The notes beneath the pieces were generated by a model. The model did not search any database and was not told the DNA's origin. It worked only from the letters and a program-made list of their open reading frames with translations. Source: Bradyrhizobium sp. CB2312 (GTDB lineage Bacteria > Pseudomonadota > Alphaproteobacteria > Rhizobiales > Xanthobacteraceae). Taken from it: DNA of 64,000 nt. Numbering within the stretch: the first letter of the stretch is position 1; each line of letters begins with the position of its first letter. The stretch covers positions 5,167,501 through 5,231,500 of the forward strand of contig NZ_CP121668.1 in the NCBI RefSeq assembly GCF_029714425.1, in the 5' to 3' direction. The position numbers and the translations under genes are program-made. Positions 52,205 to 59,768 of the stretch are shown in pieces.

Positions 52205-53491
52205 TCACGCCTCGCCAAGATCAACCTGATGCGCCCGCCACCACCGGGCGATCGCTGCGGCCAGCTCATTCCACAGCTCCGTCGGCAGATCAGGCACCGC
52301 CACCCGGACGCTGTACTCATCCGTGGTCGCATTGTGAAACCACTCGGTCGCGGCGAAATCGAACCCGAAGCTGCCGGCGTGACGGATCGGAAAACCGGCC
52401 CGGCTGAGATCGCGGCTCATGGCCTCGGCGGCTTGCCGCGCGCCCGCCTCATCGAAGGGATGCCTGGGACGGAGCGTGACATAGAGCCCGTGGGTGAAGT
52501 GGAGCTCGGCCGAGAGCGGGGCGAGCTCGCGTGCGAAATGCCGCGCCGCATGACGGCCGTTGCGCAGGATGGCTGCGACGCGCCGCTTCGTCAGGCTCCA
52601 ATAGGCCGAGGTGCCCACAAACGGGGGGAAATGCGCCGGCAGCGCCGCGCCGCCGAGAAGCCGGACGGCTTCGCGCATCTCCGCCGCGAGGCGTTCGGAG
52701 TTCAGGTGTCTTGCCTGCGCACCTGTCTCGCTTTCGGCGACGAACACCGCGGAGCCGAGGCGCCCGTATTCCGCGCCGAGCGAATCCAGCTTGGTATGGC
52801 TTCGCACCATCACGACCGGGATTTGATATCGCCGCGCCCAGCGCAGGACGCGCCGGATGCGGCCCGACCGGCCGGCAAAGCAGGTCGTGTCGAAGATCAG
52901 GAGATCGAGCCCCGAACCGTCGCAGCGCAGCGCCGCTTCGAACACGCCGGCGGAAACGCAGGAATCGAGCAGGAGAATTCGCGGCGCGCCCGCGCCTGCC
53001 AGGGCATCGCCCGGCGGCAAGCTCAACGTGACGAGCCGCAAATGCCGGACAAAGCGCTCGATCAGCTCCAGCGTCTCGCCGTAGGAGCCCGGCAGCACCA
53101 CGATGTTGCCCGTGGTGACGAGCCTTGCCGAGGCGAGCAGCAGCGCCGCGATCGCGGCCATGCCGGACGCGGTGTAGATGGCCTCGCTGGTGCCACCGCG
53201 CTCGGCTTCATAGAACGAGGGGCCGCTCACCTTCAGATCCGCGCGCTGGTAGTCGTAGCTGAATGCGAACGGGCCGCTGGTCGGACGGGCGCTCGCCGAC
53301 CAGGATGTCTCGGTCGCCTTCCAGTCCGCCAGTTCGTGCTCGGCACGCAGTGCGGCGGCCAGCTGGAATTTCGCCGCGATGACCTCGTCCACCGAGCGCG
53401 GACAGGGCACGTTTCGTGGGCCTCTCAGGCAGCCGTTCAGGAGCCTGATCTCCTCGTGCTTCCGCCCCAGATAGGCCTCGATGGTCTCCAT
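52205..53491 (-). CDS. Unassigned PLP-dependent enzyme, fold type I (trans-sulfuration-like)
   Basis: 428 residues. The middle resembles Cys/Met-type PLP enzymes: SFYEAERGGTSEAIYTASGM with SGMAAIAALL, then VVLPGSYGETLELIERFVRH, ILLLDSCVSAGVFEAALRCD, LLIFDTTCFAGRSGR with the cofactor-binding Asp, and a likely PLP lysine in VMVRSHTKLDSLGAEYGRLG. The C-terminal third holds FTHGLYVTLRPRHPFDEAGA and RHAGSFGFDFAATEWFH. I cannot assign a reaction. It stands alone, and four 12-bp near-repeats lie across its start codon. An aminotransferase-like or lyase activity on a sulfur or amino-acid substrate is the best guess. Confidence 0.7.
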   Translation of the reverse strand: METIEAYLGRKHEEIRLLNGCLRGPRNVPCPRSVDEVIAAKFQLAAALRAEHELADWKATETSWSASARPTSGPFAFSYDYQRADLKVSGPSFYEAERGGTSEAIYTASGMAAIAALLLASARLVTTGNIVVLPGSYGETLELIERFVRHLRLVTLSLPPGDALAGAGAPRILLLDSCVSAGVFEAALRCDGSGLDLLIFDTTCFAGRSGRIRRVLRWARRYQIPVVMVRSHTKLDSLGAEYGRLGSAVFVAESETGAQARHLNSERLAAEMREAVRLLGGAALPAHFPPFVGTSAYWSLTKRRVAAILRNGRHAARHFARELAPLSAELHFTHGLYVTLRPRHPFDEAGARQAAEAMSRDLSRAGFPIRHAGSFGFDFAATEWFHNATTDEYSVRVAVPDLPTELWNELAAAIARWWRAHQVDLGEA

Positions 53492-53534
53492 GCGACGCTT
53501 GATACGATCCCTGATGCGACACTCGATACGACAC
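53487..53534. repeat. Four 12-bp imperfect tandem repeats at a start codon
   Basis: Read on the minus strand the units are GTGTCGTATCGA, GTGTCGCATCAG, GGATCGTATCAA and GCGTCGCATGGA; the last contains the ATG of the PLP gene. Copies share the TCG(T/C)AT core at a fixed 12-bp spacing. Confidence 0.7.
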
Positions 53535-53642
53535 TTGGCAAACTTCGATCATGTTCAACGTCCGGCGCGGACCTGAGGTCCAACGCGCCGCTCTTGCAAC
53601 GAAGACGCATCCGCGTCGTTGGGATCGTGCAAGGAGGACATC

Positions 53643-53870
53643 ATGAGCCAGATCAGAGAACACATGAAAATCATCGGCAAGGACGGTGCAGATGTCGGCA
53701 CTGTCGATCGCGTCGAGAGCAACCGGATCAAGCTGACGAAGAAAGACAGCCCGGAGGGTCACAAGGACCATCATCACTACATCGACATGAAATATGTCGG
53801 CGCCGTCGAGGGCGACATCGTGAAGCTGTCGGTCAATGCCGATGCGGTCCCGAAGACGGAAGCCGCATGA
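53643..53870 (+). CDS. DUF2171 protein, 75 aa
   Basis: MSQIREHMKIIGKDGADVGT then VDRVESNRIKLTKKDSPEG, HKDHHHYIDMKYVGAVEGDI: the standard DUF2171 sequence, related to PRC-barrel-like folds. AAGGAGG lies five bases before the ATG. Cytoplasmic; function unknown, though such proteins are often stress-induced. Confidence 0.9.
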   Translation: MSQIREHMKIIGKDGADVGTVDRVESNRIKLTKKDSPEGHKDHHHYIDMKYVGAVEGDIVKLSVNADAVPKTEAA

Positions 53871-53986
53871 CGGCAAGCCTCGGGCCTCCTGTCTGTTCAC
53901 GGTCCGACTCCGCTTCGTTCGCGCAGCACGAATCGCGATCGCGAAATCAGCTCTTCGCAGGTCTTAACATCGGATTGCCGCGATCC

Positions 53987-54205
53987 TCATGCGGAGCCGC
54001 TCACCAGCACGGGTCGCAACCGGTAGGCATCGATCGCGGCGTTCGACAGCAGCAGTCTGCGCCGTTCTCCGCGCAGCATCATGCGGTCGATCTTGTTCAG
54101 GATGAAGCGGGCTGACTCCTTGTGCTCGCCCGTGAGCAGGCCGGACTGGTCGAGATATCTCCAGGCGATCTCGAAGCACTGTGCACGCAATTGAAGGTCG
54201 GTCAT
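53987..54205 (-). CDS. Small hypothetical protein, 72 aa
   Basis: MTDLQLRAQCFEIAWRYLDQ then SGLLTGEHKESARFILNKID and a basic stretch RMMLRGERRRLLLSNAAIDA. Predicted helical, no membrane segment. Plausible codon use; function unknown. Confidence 0.6.
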   Translation of the reverse strand: MTDLQLRAQCFEIAWRYLDQSGLLTGEHKESARFILNKIDRMMLRGERRRLLLSNAAIDAYRLRPVLVSGSA

Positions 54206-54392
54206 GGCCGCTCAACGTCGGCGCGGAACGAATGTTCCTGCGCCAGTCGAGCGCGCCGCTTGCGCAGCAGCGTACGCAACGATCGGCACTGCGGTTATTG
54301 GCAAGGGATCGCGGAACGAGATCGCGACCACGGCGTTGCCTGCAACGAAATCGAGTGGTGCCGACCTGCCTGCCCCGGTCGGCTTTGAAGGA

Positions 54393-54424
54393 CCCCGTGC
54401 TTGTCCCCCGAGCACGGGGTTTTT
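54393..54424 (+). terminator. Rho-independent terminator, possible end of a small RNA
   Basis: CCCCGTGCT / AGCACGGGG, a 9-bp stem followed by TTTTT. No convincing plus-strand gene precedes it. A smaller stem-loop (CCGACC / GGTCGG, loop TGCCTGCCCC) lies at 54361-54382, so the pair may be the 3' end of a non-coding transcript starting in 54210-54330. Confidence 0.75.
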
Positions 54425-54478
54425 CTCATGACGGGCCCTCGCGCGGCGCCCCGGCCGCGGTCATCCGCCCAAATGCAA

Positions 54479-54628
54479 TCAGTCCGTCTCTTCGTCGCGC
54501 CGCTCGCGGGCGAGCTGGTGCCAGGCCAAGGCGAGCTGGATCAGACGTTGCCGGTCGTCGCCTTCGGAGGCGGCGGCCTGCTTCATCGCGGCCTCGGCTT
54601 CGTGCTGTGGATCGTACTTGGTACACAT
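54479..54628 (-). CDS. Small hypothetical protein, 49 aa
   Basis: MCTKYDPQHEAEAAMKQAAA then SEGDDRQRLIQLALAWHQLA and RERRDEETD. A single amphipathic, highly charged helix; GGTGGGG precedes the ATG. I recall similar short proteins in Bradyrhizobium. Function unknown. Confidence 0.55.
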   Translation of the reverse strand: MCTKYDPQHEAEAAMKQAAASEGDDRQRLIQLALAWHQLARERRDEETD

Positions 54629-54848
54629 GCGCCCCACCCTAGCCGACCGATCTGGACAAGCGGATGGCAATTTCGTCCGTATCATTGCGGGTTGACGCTC
54701 TGGTCGCTCGGACTTGCTCCGACTCTCGGTCGGATGACGAAGCCGTGAAGCCCGGGATCATTCGGACCGATCTGTGAATTGCGTCACAGCGTGGATCCGC
54801 CATCTCCGCTAAACAGCCCTTCGACGCTTCCAGAAGCGTAACGAGGGC

Positions 54849-55028
54849 ATGGGTGTGTTTCCCGTCATGACACAAGAGACAGCATCCGAAGCTGACGTCC
54901 CGGCGCCGCGACAACGCTCCGACCTGCTGGGCATCGCTTATCTCGGGACCATCGGCATCGTGATGCTGGCCTGGATCTGCGGCCTGGTCTGGGCCGCCAT
55001 GGCGTTCTTCAGCTGGCTGGTGTCTTGA
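54849..55028 (+). CDS. Small membrane protein, 59 aa
   Basis: Starts MGVFPVMTQETASEADVPAP (the ATG at 54867 is the alternative, giving 53 residues). A single strongly hydrophobic segment (GIAYLGTIGIVMLAWICGLV then WAAMAFFSWLV) ends the protein. GAGGG lies just before the first ATG. Function unknown. A palindromic repeat begins 22 bp downstream. Confidence 0.6.
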   Translation: MGVFPVMTQETASEADVPAPRQRSDLLGIAYLGTIGIVMLAWICGLVWAAMAFFSWLVS

Positions 55029-55050
55029 TCCAGCGCGCGATGACGCGCTC

Positions 55051-55154
55051 CTAAAGCGCGATGAGATCAGGATGAATCGTCATCGCGCTTTAGCTTGTTG
55101 TTTGCGCATGATCTTTTCGGAAAACCGCTGCGCACTTTTCCGGATCATGCTTTA
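55051..55154. repeat. Two adjacent palindromic repeats, including copy 2 of the GCATGATC family
   Basis: First hairpin: perfect 14-bp arms CTAAAGCGCGATGA / TCATCGCGCTTTAG (55051-55064, 55080-55093). Second: outer arms GCATGATC / GATCATGC and inner arms CGGAAAA / TTTTCCG (55106-55150), the same element as at 30969-31020. The right edge (CTTTAG) contains the stop codon of the 30-aa gene. Confidence 0.85.
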
Positions 55155-55244
55155 GAACAGCCAGTGCGCGAACTGCGCCAGCTTGATCCCGCCGCACACG
55201 ATCATGGCCCAGAGCGCCAGACTGATCTGGATTGCATCCAGCAT
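55152..55244 (-). CDS. 30-aa single-span membrane protein
   Basis: MLDAIQISLALWAMIVCGGI followed by KLAQFAHWLF, one membrane helix. The ribosome-binding site GGGGGA nine bases before the ATG is like that of the 32-aa gene at 51964. Its TAA stop is the edge of the palindromic repeat downstream. Function unknown. Confidence 0.5.
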   Translation of the reverse strand: MLDAIQISLALWAMIVCGGIKLAQFAHWLF

Positions 55245-55392
55245 GTCCACATTCCCCCGCGAATCACGTCCCGACTTTTTTCTTTCGAGAATGCGCGAAG
55301 CGGCGAGGCGCGCCAGTGATAATTCGGGGTCATTGGTGTGCGCCGCCGAACCGGCGGCGGCAGGCCCCGGCGAGATGATCCCCAAAACAAAA

Positions 55393-55415
55393 GAGGCGGG
55401 CCTTAAGCCCGCCTC
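55393..55415 (-). terminator. Rho-independent terminator of the glycine-zipper gene
   Basis: A perfect 9-bp stem GAGGCGGGC/GCCCGCCTC with a 5-nt loop, followed on the minus strand by TTTTGTTTTGG. It lies 25 bp past the stop of the 245-aa gene. Confidence 0.85.
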
Positions 55416-55439
55416 TTCGATTCAAAGGCCGTTTGACCG

Positions 55440-56177
55440 TCAGTAACAGGCGCGGGGATCGGCCTGTACGTACTGGCCGTTCGGATAGCGGTAGTAGCAA
55501 TTGCCCTCGGCCAGATAGTAGCCCGGGCGCGAGGCCGCCGTGGCGCCGGCGATCGCGCCGGTGGCGCCGCCGATCACGGCGCCTGCGGCCGCACCGGAGG
55601 CATTGCCCGAGATCAGGCCGCCGAGCACGCCGCCGACGATGGCGCCGCCGAGCGCGCTTGCGCCGGGATCAGCCGGCGGCGGAGGCGGAGGTGGCGGCTC
55701 ATAGGCGACCGGCGGCGGAGCATAGGCCACCGGCACGTCGTCGTAATACTCTTCCGAGATGTAGGCGGGCGGACCGGCCATCCGCTGCGGATAATAATAC
55801 CAGATGCCGCCGACGTCCCACCACCAGCCGGAGCGGCCGTTGTGGACCTCGTGGCGCCAACGCCCGCCGTCCCAGGCGAGATTGCCGCGATAGGCGTGTC
55901 CGCCCCAGTCGCGCGCCGGAGCGGGCCCCCGGGCGTAATTGCGGCCGGGCCCCGGGCCGCCGGCGTGAGGCGGGCCGCCAGGCTGTCCGGGGGGCCGGGC
56001 GGCCTGCGGCGGCGGCCCCTTGCGCATGTTCTGGGGTGGCGCACCTGCGCCGGGCGCCGCCTGCGGCTGGGCTTGCGGTCTCGGCGGCAATGAGTCCTGA
56101 GCCTGCGCCGAAAGCGCGACAAGGGACATGGCCGAAACCACGGGAATGATGATCTTCATGCGGCTGGACGCACTCAT
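55440..56177 (-). CDS. Secreted glycine-zipper protein with Pro-rich region
   Basis: 245 residues from the ATG at 56177 (MSASSRMKIIIPVVSAMSLV), signal peptide ending AQAQD. A Pro/Gln/Gly-rich stretch, a Trp/Tyr-rich middle (NGRSGWWWDVGGIWYYYPQR), an EPPPPPPPPAD linker and a glycine-zipper segment (GGAIVGGVLGGLISGNASGA then AAGAVIGGATGAIAGA) follow. The C-terminal RPGYYLAEGNCYYRYPNGQY tail resembles the end of other rhizobial envelope proteins. The zipper may insert into or line a membrane. Function unknown. Confidence 0.8.
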   Translation of the reverse strand: MSASSRMKIIIPVVSAMSLVALSAQAQDSLPPRPQAQPQAAPGAGAPPQNMRKGPPPQAARPPGQPGGPPHAGGPGPGRNYARGPAPARDWGGHAYRGNLAWDGGRWRHEVHNGRSGWWWDVGGIWYYYPQRMAGPPAYISEEYYDDVPVAYAPPPVAYEPPPPPPPPADPGASALGGAIVGGVLGGLISGNASGAAAGAVIGGATGAIAGATAASRPGYYLAEGNCYYRYPNGQYVQADPRACY

Positions 56178-56351
56178 GCGTGCTTGACCCCCTACTCTGT
56201 CGATTGCCGTGGTCCCTGGCGCGATAGACGATTCGGCTCGCGCCGGGCTGATGCCGGCTGACATAACTGATCTGCTTTGATCGGCTAAGTCCCGTTACAA
56301 ATGTTTAAGATCACGGCAATTTTTGGCCTTGCGGTCGTGCTTGGATCGCTT

Positions 56352-56570
56352 CTAGCGAGTCGGCTCGATCACATTGCAATTGGTCCGCCCGGACATCAGG
56401 CAATCCTGCATCTTGCTGGCCGAGGTCAGATCGCGGGCGAGCCACCAGCCGATGCCGAGGATCAGAAGCGCGATGATCAGGCCGGCGATGGCGCCGCGGC
56501 GATTGTCACCGGATGGGGAGCGTGGCGGGGTTCTGGGTTTCTCGCCCGGTTCGGGCTTGGAGTCGGACAT
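56352..56570 (-). CDS. Small membrane protein with periplasmic cysteines, 72 aa
   Basis: MSDSKPEPGEKPRTPPRSPS (cytoplasmic, Pro-rich), one membrane helix AIAGLIIALLILGIGWWLA, then a short tail with two cysteines (KMQDCLMSGRTNCNVIEP). The tail pattern MQDCLMSGRTNC occurs in several rhizobial small proteins I recall. Function unknown. Confidence 0.65.
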   Translation of the reverse strand: MSDSKPEPGEKPRTPPRSPSGDNRRGAIAGLIIALLILGIGWWLARDLTSASKMQDCLMSGRTNCNVIEPTR

Positions 56571-56646
56571 GGTGACCTGATTGCACGGGCGAGCCGGCTT
56601 TATCACCTCTGCGGCGTGGCGTCACATGCCGACAAGCCCTTGCTGC

Positions 56647-56883
56647 TCAACCGCGGGTCTGGCGGATCGCATCCTTGCGTGAGGTCTCGACAGCCGGGAT
56701 CGCCTGGTGCGCGCGGGGCGCACAGGTCGTGAGCACGAAGGCCGTCTGGCTGCACTCCCAGCCGGCGCCCAGGACGGCGTTCTCGATCGGCTGCGGACGG
56801 GCAAACAGCAATGCGCCCCCCGCCAGCGCCGCCACCACGAAGGTGAGCGCAAGCGCCTTGAGGGTCAGCCGGAAGATGGTCAT
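56647..56883 (-). CDS. Small membrane-anchored protein, 78 aa
   Basis: MTIFRLTLKALALTFVVAAL then AGGALLFARPQP: an N-terminal membrane anchor or uncleaved signal. The rest has two cysteines (GWECSQTAFVLTTCAPRAH) and a basic end. Function unknown; another of the run of small envelope proteins here. Confidence 0.6.
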   Translation of the reverse strand: MTIFRLTLKALALTFVVAALAGGALLFARPQPIENAVLGAGWECSQTAFVLTTCAPRAHQAIPAVETSRKDAIRQTRG

Positions 56884-57148
56884 GCCCGTGCTCCATCTCG
56901 TACCGGGGCGGACGCTAGGCGTGGCGTCGTGCGCCCACTATGAGGGACATCACAATTCGGCAGTTTTTCCGGGCTACGAGAGATCGTCGGCTGGCGATTT
57001 TTCGTCTACCTGATCGGCTGCGATTATGGGTGGCTTCGCGACGCGCGCCGATGTACACGCTTCTGCGTCGCGTGGCGCCTGCTATGCCCAGCCGACGTAC
57101 CAACAGGTATTGATGTAGGATTGAAAGCGAGGAAGACAAGGCTCGTTC

Positions 57149-57496
57149 ATGAGTGGATTCAGGGAACCCGGCTTCGCAGACCGGCAAAAGGCGGCGCAGG
57201 ACGCACGCAAAAATCTTTTGAACAAATTCAAGTCGCAGCCGGGCCACGACGATCCGGCGGTCGCGGCACGACGCGCCGAGCGCGAGGCACTCGCAGCCAA
57301 GCGCGCCGAGGCAAAAGCTACGCGGGAGGCCGAAAAGGCCGAGCAGAAGCGCCTCGAGGAAGAGGCCAAGGCCGCTGAAGCCGCGCGGATCGCACGCGAG
57401 GCTGAAGAAGCGATCGCGAGGCAGGCTGAACTCGAGGCCGAGCAAAAGGCCAAGCGCGACGCCCGCTACGCCGCCCGCAAGGCCAAGCGCAAGTAA
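57149..57496 (+). CDS. DUF6481-type Ala/Glu/Arg-rich coiled-coil protein, 115 aa
   Basis: MSGFREPGFADRQKAAQDAR then KNLLNKFKSQPGHDDPAVAA, followed by ~70 residues of charged coiled coil (RRAEREALAAKRAEAKATRE). The opening GFREPGFADRQKAA and FKxQPGxDDPAV are those of the family. Soluble, strongly helical, Lys/Arg-rich C-terminus. Function unknown. Confidence 0.8.
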   Translation: MSGFREPGFADRQKAAQDARKNLLNKFKSQPGHDDPAVAARRAEREALAAKRAEAKATREAEKAEQKRLEEEAKAAEAARIAREAEEAIARQAELEAEQKAKRDARYAARKAKRK

Positions 57497-57530
57497 CGTT
57501 TACAACTCACGTTCGCTTGAGCCGAGACCA

Positions 57531-57562
57531 GTCCGGGGCGGTCCAAACGACCGCCTCCGGAC
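57531..57562. terminator. Hairpin between converging genes
   Basis: GTCCGGGGCGGTC / GACCGCCTCCGGAC, ~13-bp stem with one bulge and loop CAAAC. There is no T-run, but it is well placed to end transcripts from both the DUF6481-type and the MXKDX-type genes. Confidence 0.5.
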
Positions 57563-57609
57563 ATTCAAGAGGACGCGTTTGCCTTCGCAGACGCGACGAC
57601 GGCGGAAGA

Positions 57610-57852
57610 TCAGTTCTTCTTCATCATCCCGTCGTCTTTCTTCATCCCGTCCTTGGACATGTGGTCCTTCTTCATGCCGTCGTCCTTGGACATGGTATCC
57701 TTCTTCATGCCGTCCTTGGACATCGTGTCCTTCTTCATCATTCCGTCGTCCTTGCCCATCTTGTCCTGGGCGAAGGCGGCCGGCGACAGCGCAAGGCCGA
57801 GCGAGAGAGCGGCAGCCGAGATGCCGAGCGCGATGCGGGTACGAATGGTCAT
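57610..57852 (-). CDS. Secreted pentapeptide MXKDX repeat protein, 80 aa
   Basis: Signal peptide MTIRTRIALGISAAALSLGL then ALSPAAFAQD. The mature part is built of KDxMxK units (KDDGMMKKDTMSKDGMKKD). This matches the pentapeptide MXKDX repeat family, small periplasmic proteins with a Met/Lys/Asp pattern. Metal binding by the Met and Asp side chains is plausible but unproven. The repeats also show in the DNA as recurring TCCTTGGACAT/TTCTTCATGCCGTC words. Confidence 0.88.
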   Translation of the reverse strand: MTIRTRIALGISAAALSLGLALSPAAFAQDKMGKDDGMMKKDTMSKDGMKKDTMSKDDGMKKDHMSKDGMKKDDGMMKKN

Positions 57853-58194
57853 GGGTCATCTTCCTTCGAGCTGATGTTGGCCAGCGACGGATGCCGCTAC
57901 CTCAAGCTCGACGGATCGGGGCCCGCGCCTGTTACGTGCGGCGCCATTTTTTTTCGCCGATGCCAAACCTGACCGCGGGACCACCGGTTCGACACAATTT
58001 CGCCTGCGTGACCCCCGCTAGTGCCGCCGACCGCCGAAGGGTGAGTGTGCGGCGCAGCAATGCCCGCGACTTGCCGCCGCATTCGGTCTCGAACTATCAG
58101 ACTAGAGAATATCGGGTGGAAGACCGGCTAGGATGGGCTCAAGCCGGCCTCAAGACCCGATCACGTCAAGAACTGTCCAAGGGGATACACATTT
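57853..58194. other. Intergenic region before TRAP operon 1
   Basis: About 340 bp without a convincing gene. It should carry the promoter of the dctPQM operon and of the divergent MXKDX gene. No operator resembling the palindrome at 62089 is visible, so the GntR regulator downstream probably does not act here. Confidence 0.4.
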
Positions 58195-59217
58195 ATGTTC
58201 ACGCGTCGTCACCTGCTCGCGACTGCCGTCGCAGCACCCGCCATTCTCCGCTTCGGCACCGGTACCGCGCATGCCGCGACCACGCTGAAGATCTCGCACC
58301 AATTCCCGGGCGGCACCGTCGATAAAGGCGATTTCCGCGACCGGCTCTGCCGCATGTTCGCCGCCGAAGTCAGCAAGCGCAGCAATGGCGACATCGCTGC
58401 CGAGATCTATCCGAACTCCTCGCTGATCAAGACCAACGCGCAGTTCTCCGCGATGCGCAAGGGCGCGCTCGACATCAGCCTCTATCCGATGCCCTATGCC
58501 GGCGGCGAGCTGCCGGAGACCAATATCGGCCTGATGCCCGGCCTCGTGACCACCTATGACCAGGGCATGCGCTGGAAGAAGGAGCCGGTCGGCAAGGCGC
58601 TGACCGACTTCCTCGCCGACAAGGGCATCATCCTGCTCACCTGGGTCTGGCAGGCGGGCGGCCTCGCCAGCCGCTCCAAGCCGATCGTCGCCCCCGAAGA
58701 CGCCAAGGGCATGAAGGTGCGCGGCGGCTCCCGCGAGATGGACATGGTGCTCCAGACCGCCGGCGCCTCGGTGCTGTCGGTGCCCTCGAACGAAATCTAC
58801 GCGGCGATGCAGACCGGCGCGTGCGACGCCGCTCTCACCTCCTCCACCAGCCTGATCTCGTTCCGGCTCGAAGAGGTCGCGAAGTCGCTGACCTCGGGCG
58901 CCGGTGCCTCCTATTGGTTCATGCTCGAGCCGCTGATGATGTCGAAGACGATCTTCGACAAGCTGCCGAAGAATCAGCAGGACGTCCTGCTCGCGGTCGG
59001 CGCCGAGCTCGAAGCCTTCGGCCGCAAGGGCGCGCAGGACGACGACGTCGAGGTCGCCAAGGTCTACGAGAAGGCCGGCGCCAAGGTCTCGGCGCTCGAT
59101 GCCGCGACCGTCGGCAAGTGGCGCGACATCGCCCGCGACACCGCCTGGAAGGACTATGGCGCCAAGACCGCAACCTCGGCGAAACTGCTCAAGCTCGCCA
59201 CCGATGTCTCGGCATGA
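58195..59217 (+). CDS. TRAP transporter substrate-binding protein (DctP family), locus 1
   Basis: 340 residues. The signal MFTRRHLLATAVAAPAILRF has a twin-arginine-like start. DctP landmarks: TTLKISHQFPGGTVDKGDFR, GALDISLYPMPYAGGELPET, KGMKVRGGSREMDMVLQTAG with the conserved substrate-carboxylate Arg, and SNEIYAAMQTGACDAALTSS. It binds a small carboxylate or similar solute in the periplasm. Its TGA overlaps the next ATG (ATGA). Confidence 0.92.
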   Translation: MFTRRHLLATAVAAPAILRFGTGTAHAATTLKISHQFPGGTVDKGDFRDRLCRMFAAEVSKRSNGDIAAEIYPNSSLIKTNAQFSAMRKGALDISLYPMPYAGGELPETNIGLMPGLVTTYDQGMRWKKEPVGKALTDFLADKGIILLTWVWQAGGLASRSKPIVAPEDAKGMKVRGGSREMDMVLQTAGASVLSVPSNEIYAAMQTGACDAALTSSTSLISFRLEEVAKSLTSGAGASYWFMLEPLMMSKTIFDKLPKNQQDVLLAVGAELEAFGRKGAQDDDVEVAKVYEKAGAKVSALDAATVGKWRDIARDTAWKDYGAKTATSAKLLKLATDVSA

Positions 59218-59768
59218 GCCACGGTCCGCTTCCGGATCGTGACGACCAGGCGAGCGCTGCCGCAAGGACTGGCCTTGCGGCGGCGGTCGATCGCGGTCTC
59301 GCCGTCCTCAACCGCATCATCGTCGTGTTCGCAGCGATCGCGCTGGTCGCCGCCTGCGCCATCCTGAGCTACAGCGTGCTCAGCCGCGCGCTGTTCAAGG
59401 CCGCCAATTACTGGCAGGACGAGGCTGCGGTGTTCCTCCTGGTCGGCGCGACCTTCATGACGGCGGCCTATGTGCAACAGCACCGCGGCCATATCGGCAT
59501 CGAGGCCTTTGTCGGCCTGCTGTCGCCGCTGGCGAACAGAGTTCGACTCTGGCTGGTCGATGTCGCGACGTTTTTGTTCTGCGCTTTCTTCACCTGGAAG
59601 TCCTGGACGCTCGCCCATGAGGCCTATGTCGACGGCCAGGTCTCGAACTCGATGTGGTCGCCGCCGCTCGCCATTCCCTATTCATTGATGGCGCTCGGCA
59701 TGAGCCTGCTCTGCGTCCAGATCCTCGTGCAGCTTGCGCTGCCTTTCGCTGGAGCGAGGCGTTCATGA
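59214..59768 (+). CDS. TRAP transporter small membrane subunit (DctQ), locus 1
   Basis: 184 residues (MSHGPLPDRDDQASAAARTG). Four membrane segments with the DctQ landmarks SVLSRALFKAANYWQDEAAV, GATFMTAAYVQQHRGHIGIE and SMWSPPLAIPYSLMALGMSL. It links the binding protein to the DctM channel. Overlaps neighbours by ATGA on both sides. Confidence 0.92.
   Translation: MSHGPLPDRDDQASAAARTGLAAAVDRGLAVLNRIIVVFAAIALVAACAILSYSVLSRALFKAANYWQDEAAVFLLVGATFMTAAYVQQHRGHIGIEAFVGLLSPLANRVRLWLVDVATFLFCAFFTWKSWTLAHEAYVDGQVSNSMWSPPLAIPYSLMALGMSLLCVQILVQLALPFAGARRS

Noticed and set aside
54204..54431. 75-codon plus-strand frame ending at the orphan terminator
   Set aside because: It opens across the start of the 72-aa minus-strand gene, and the last codons run into the terminator stem with no recognisable protein pattern; possible but not supported.
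57610..57852. Repeats in the MXKDX gene as a possible CRISPR array
   Set aside because: The repeated words are in-frame codons of a Met/Lys/Asp repeat protein; there are no unique spacers of constant length.
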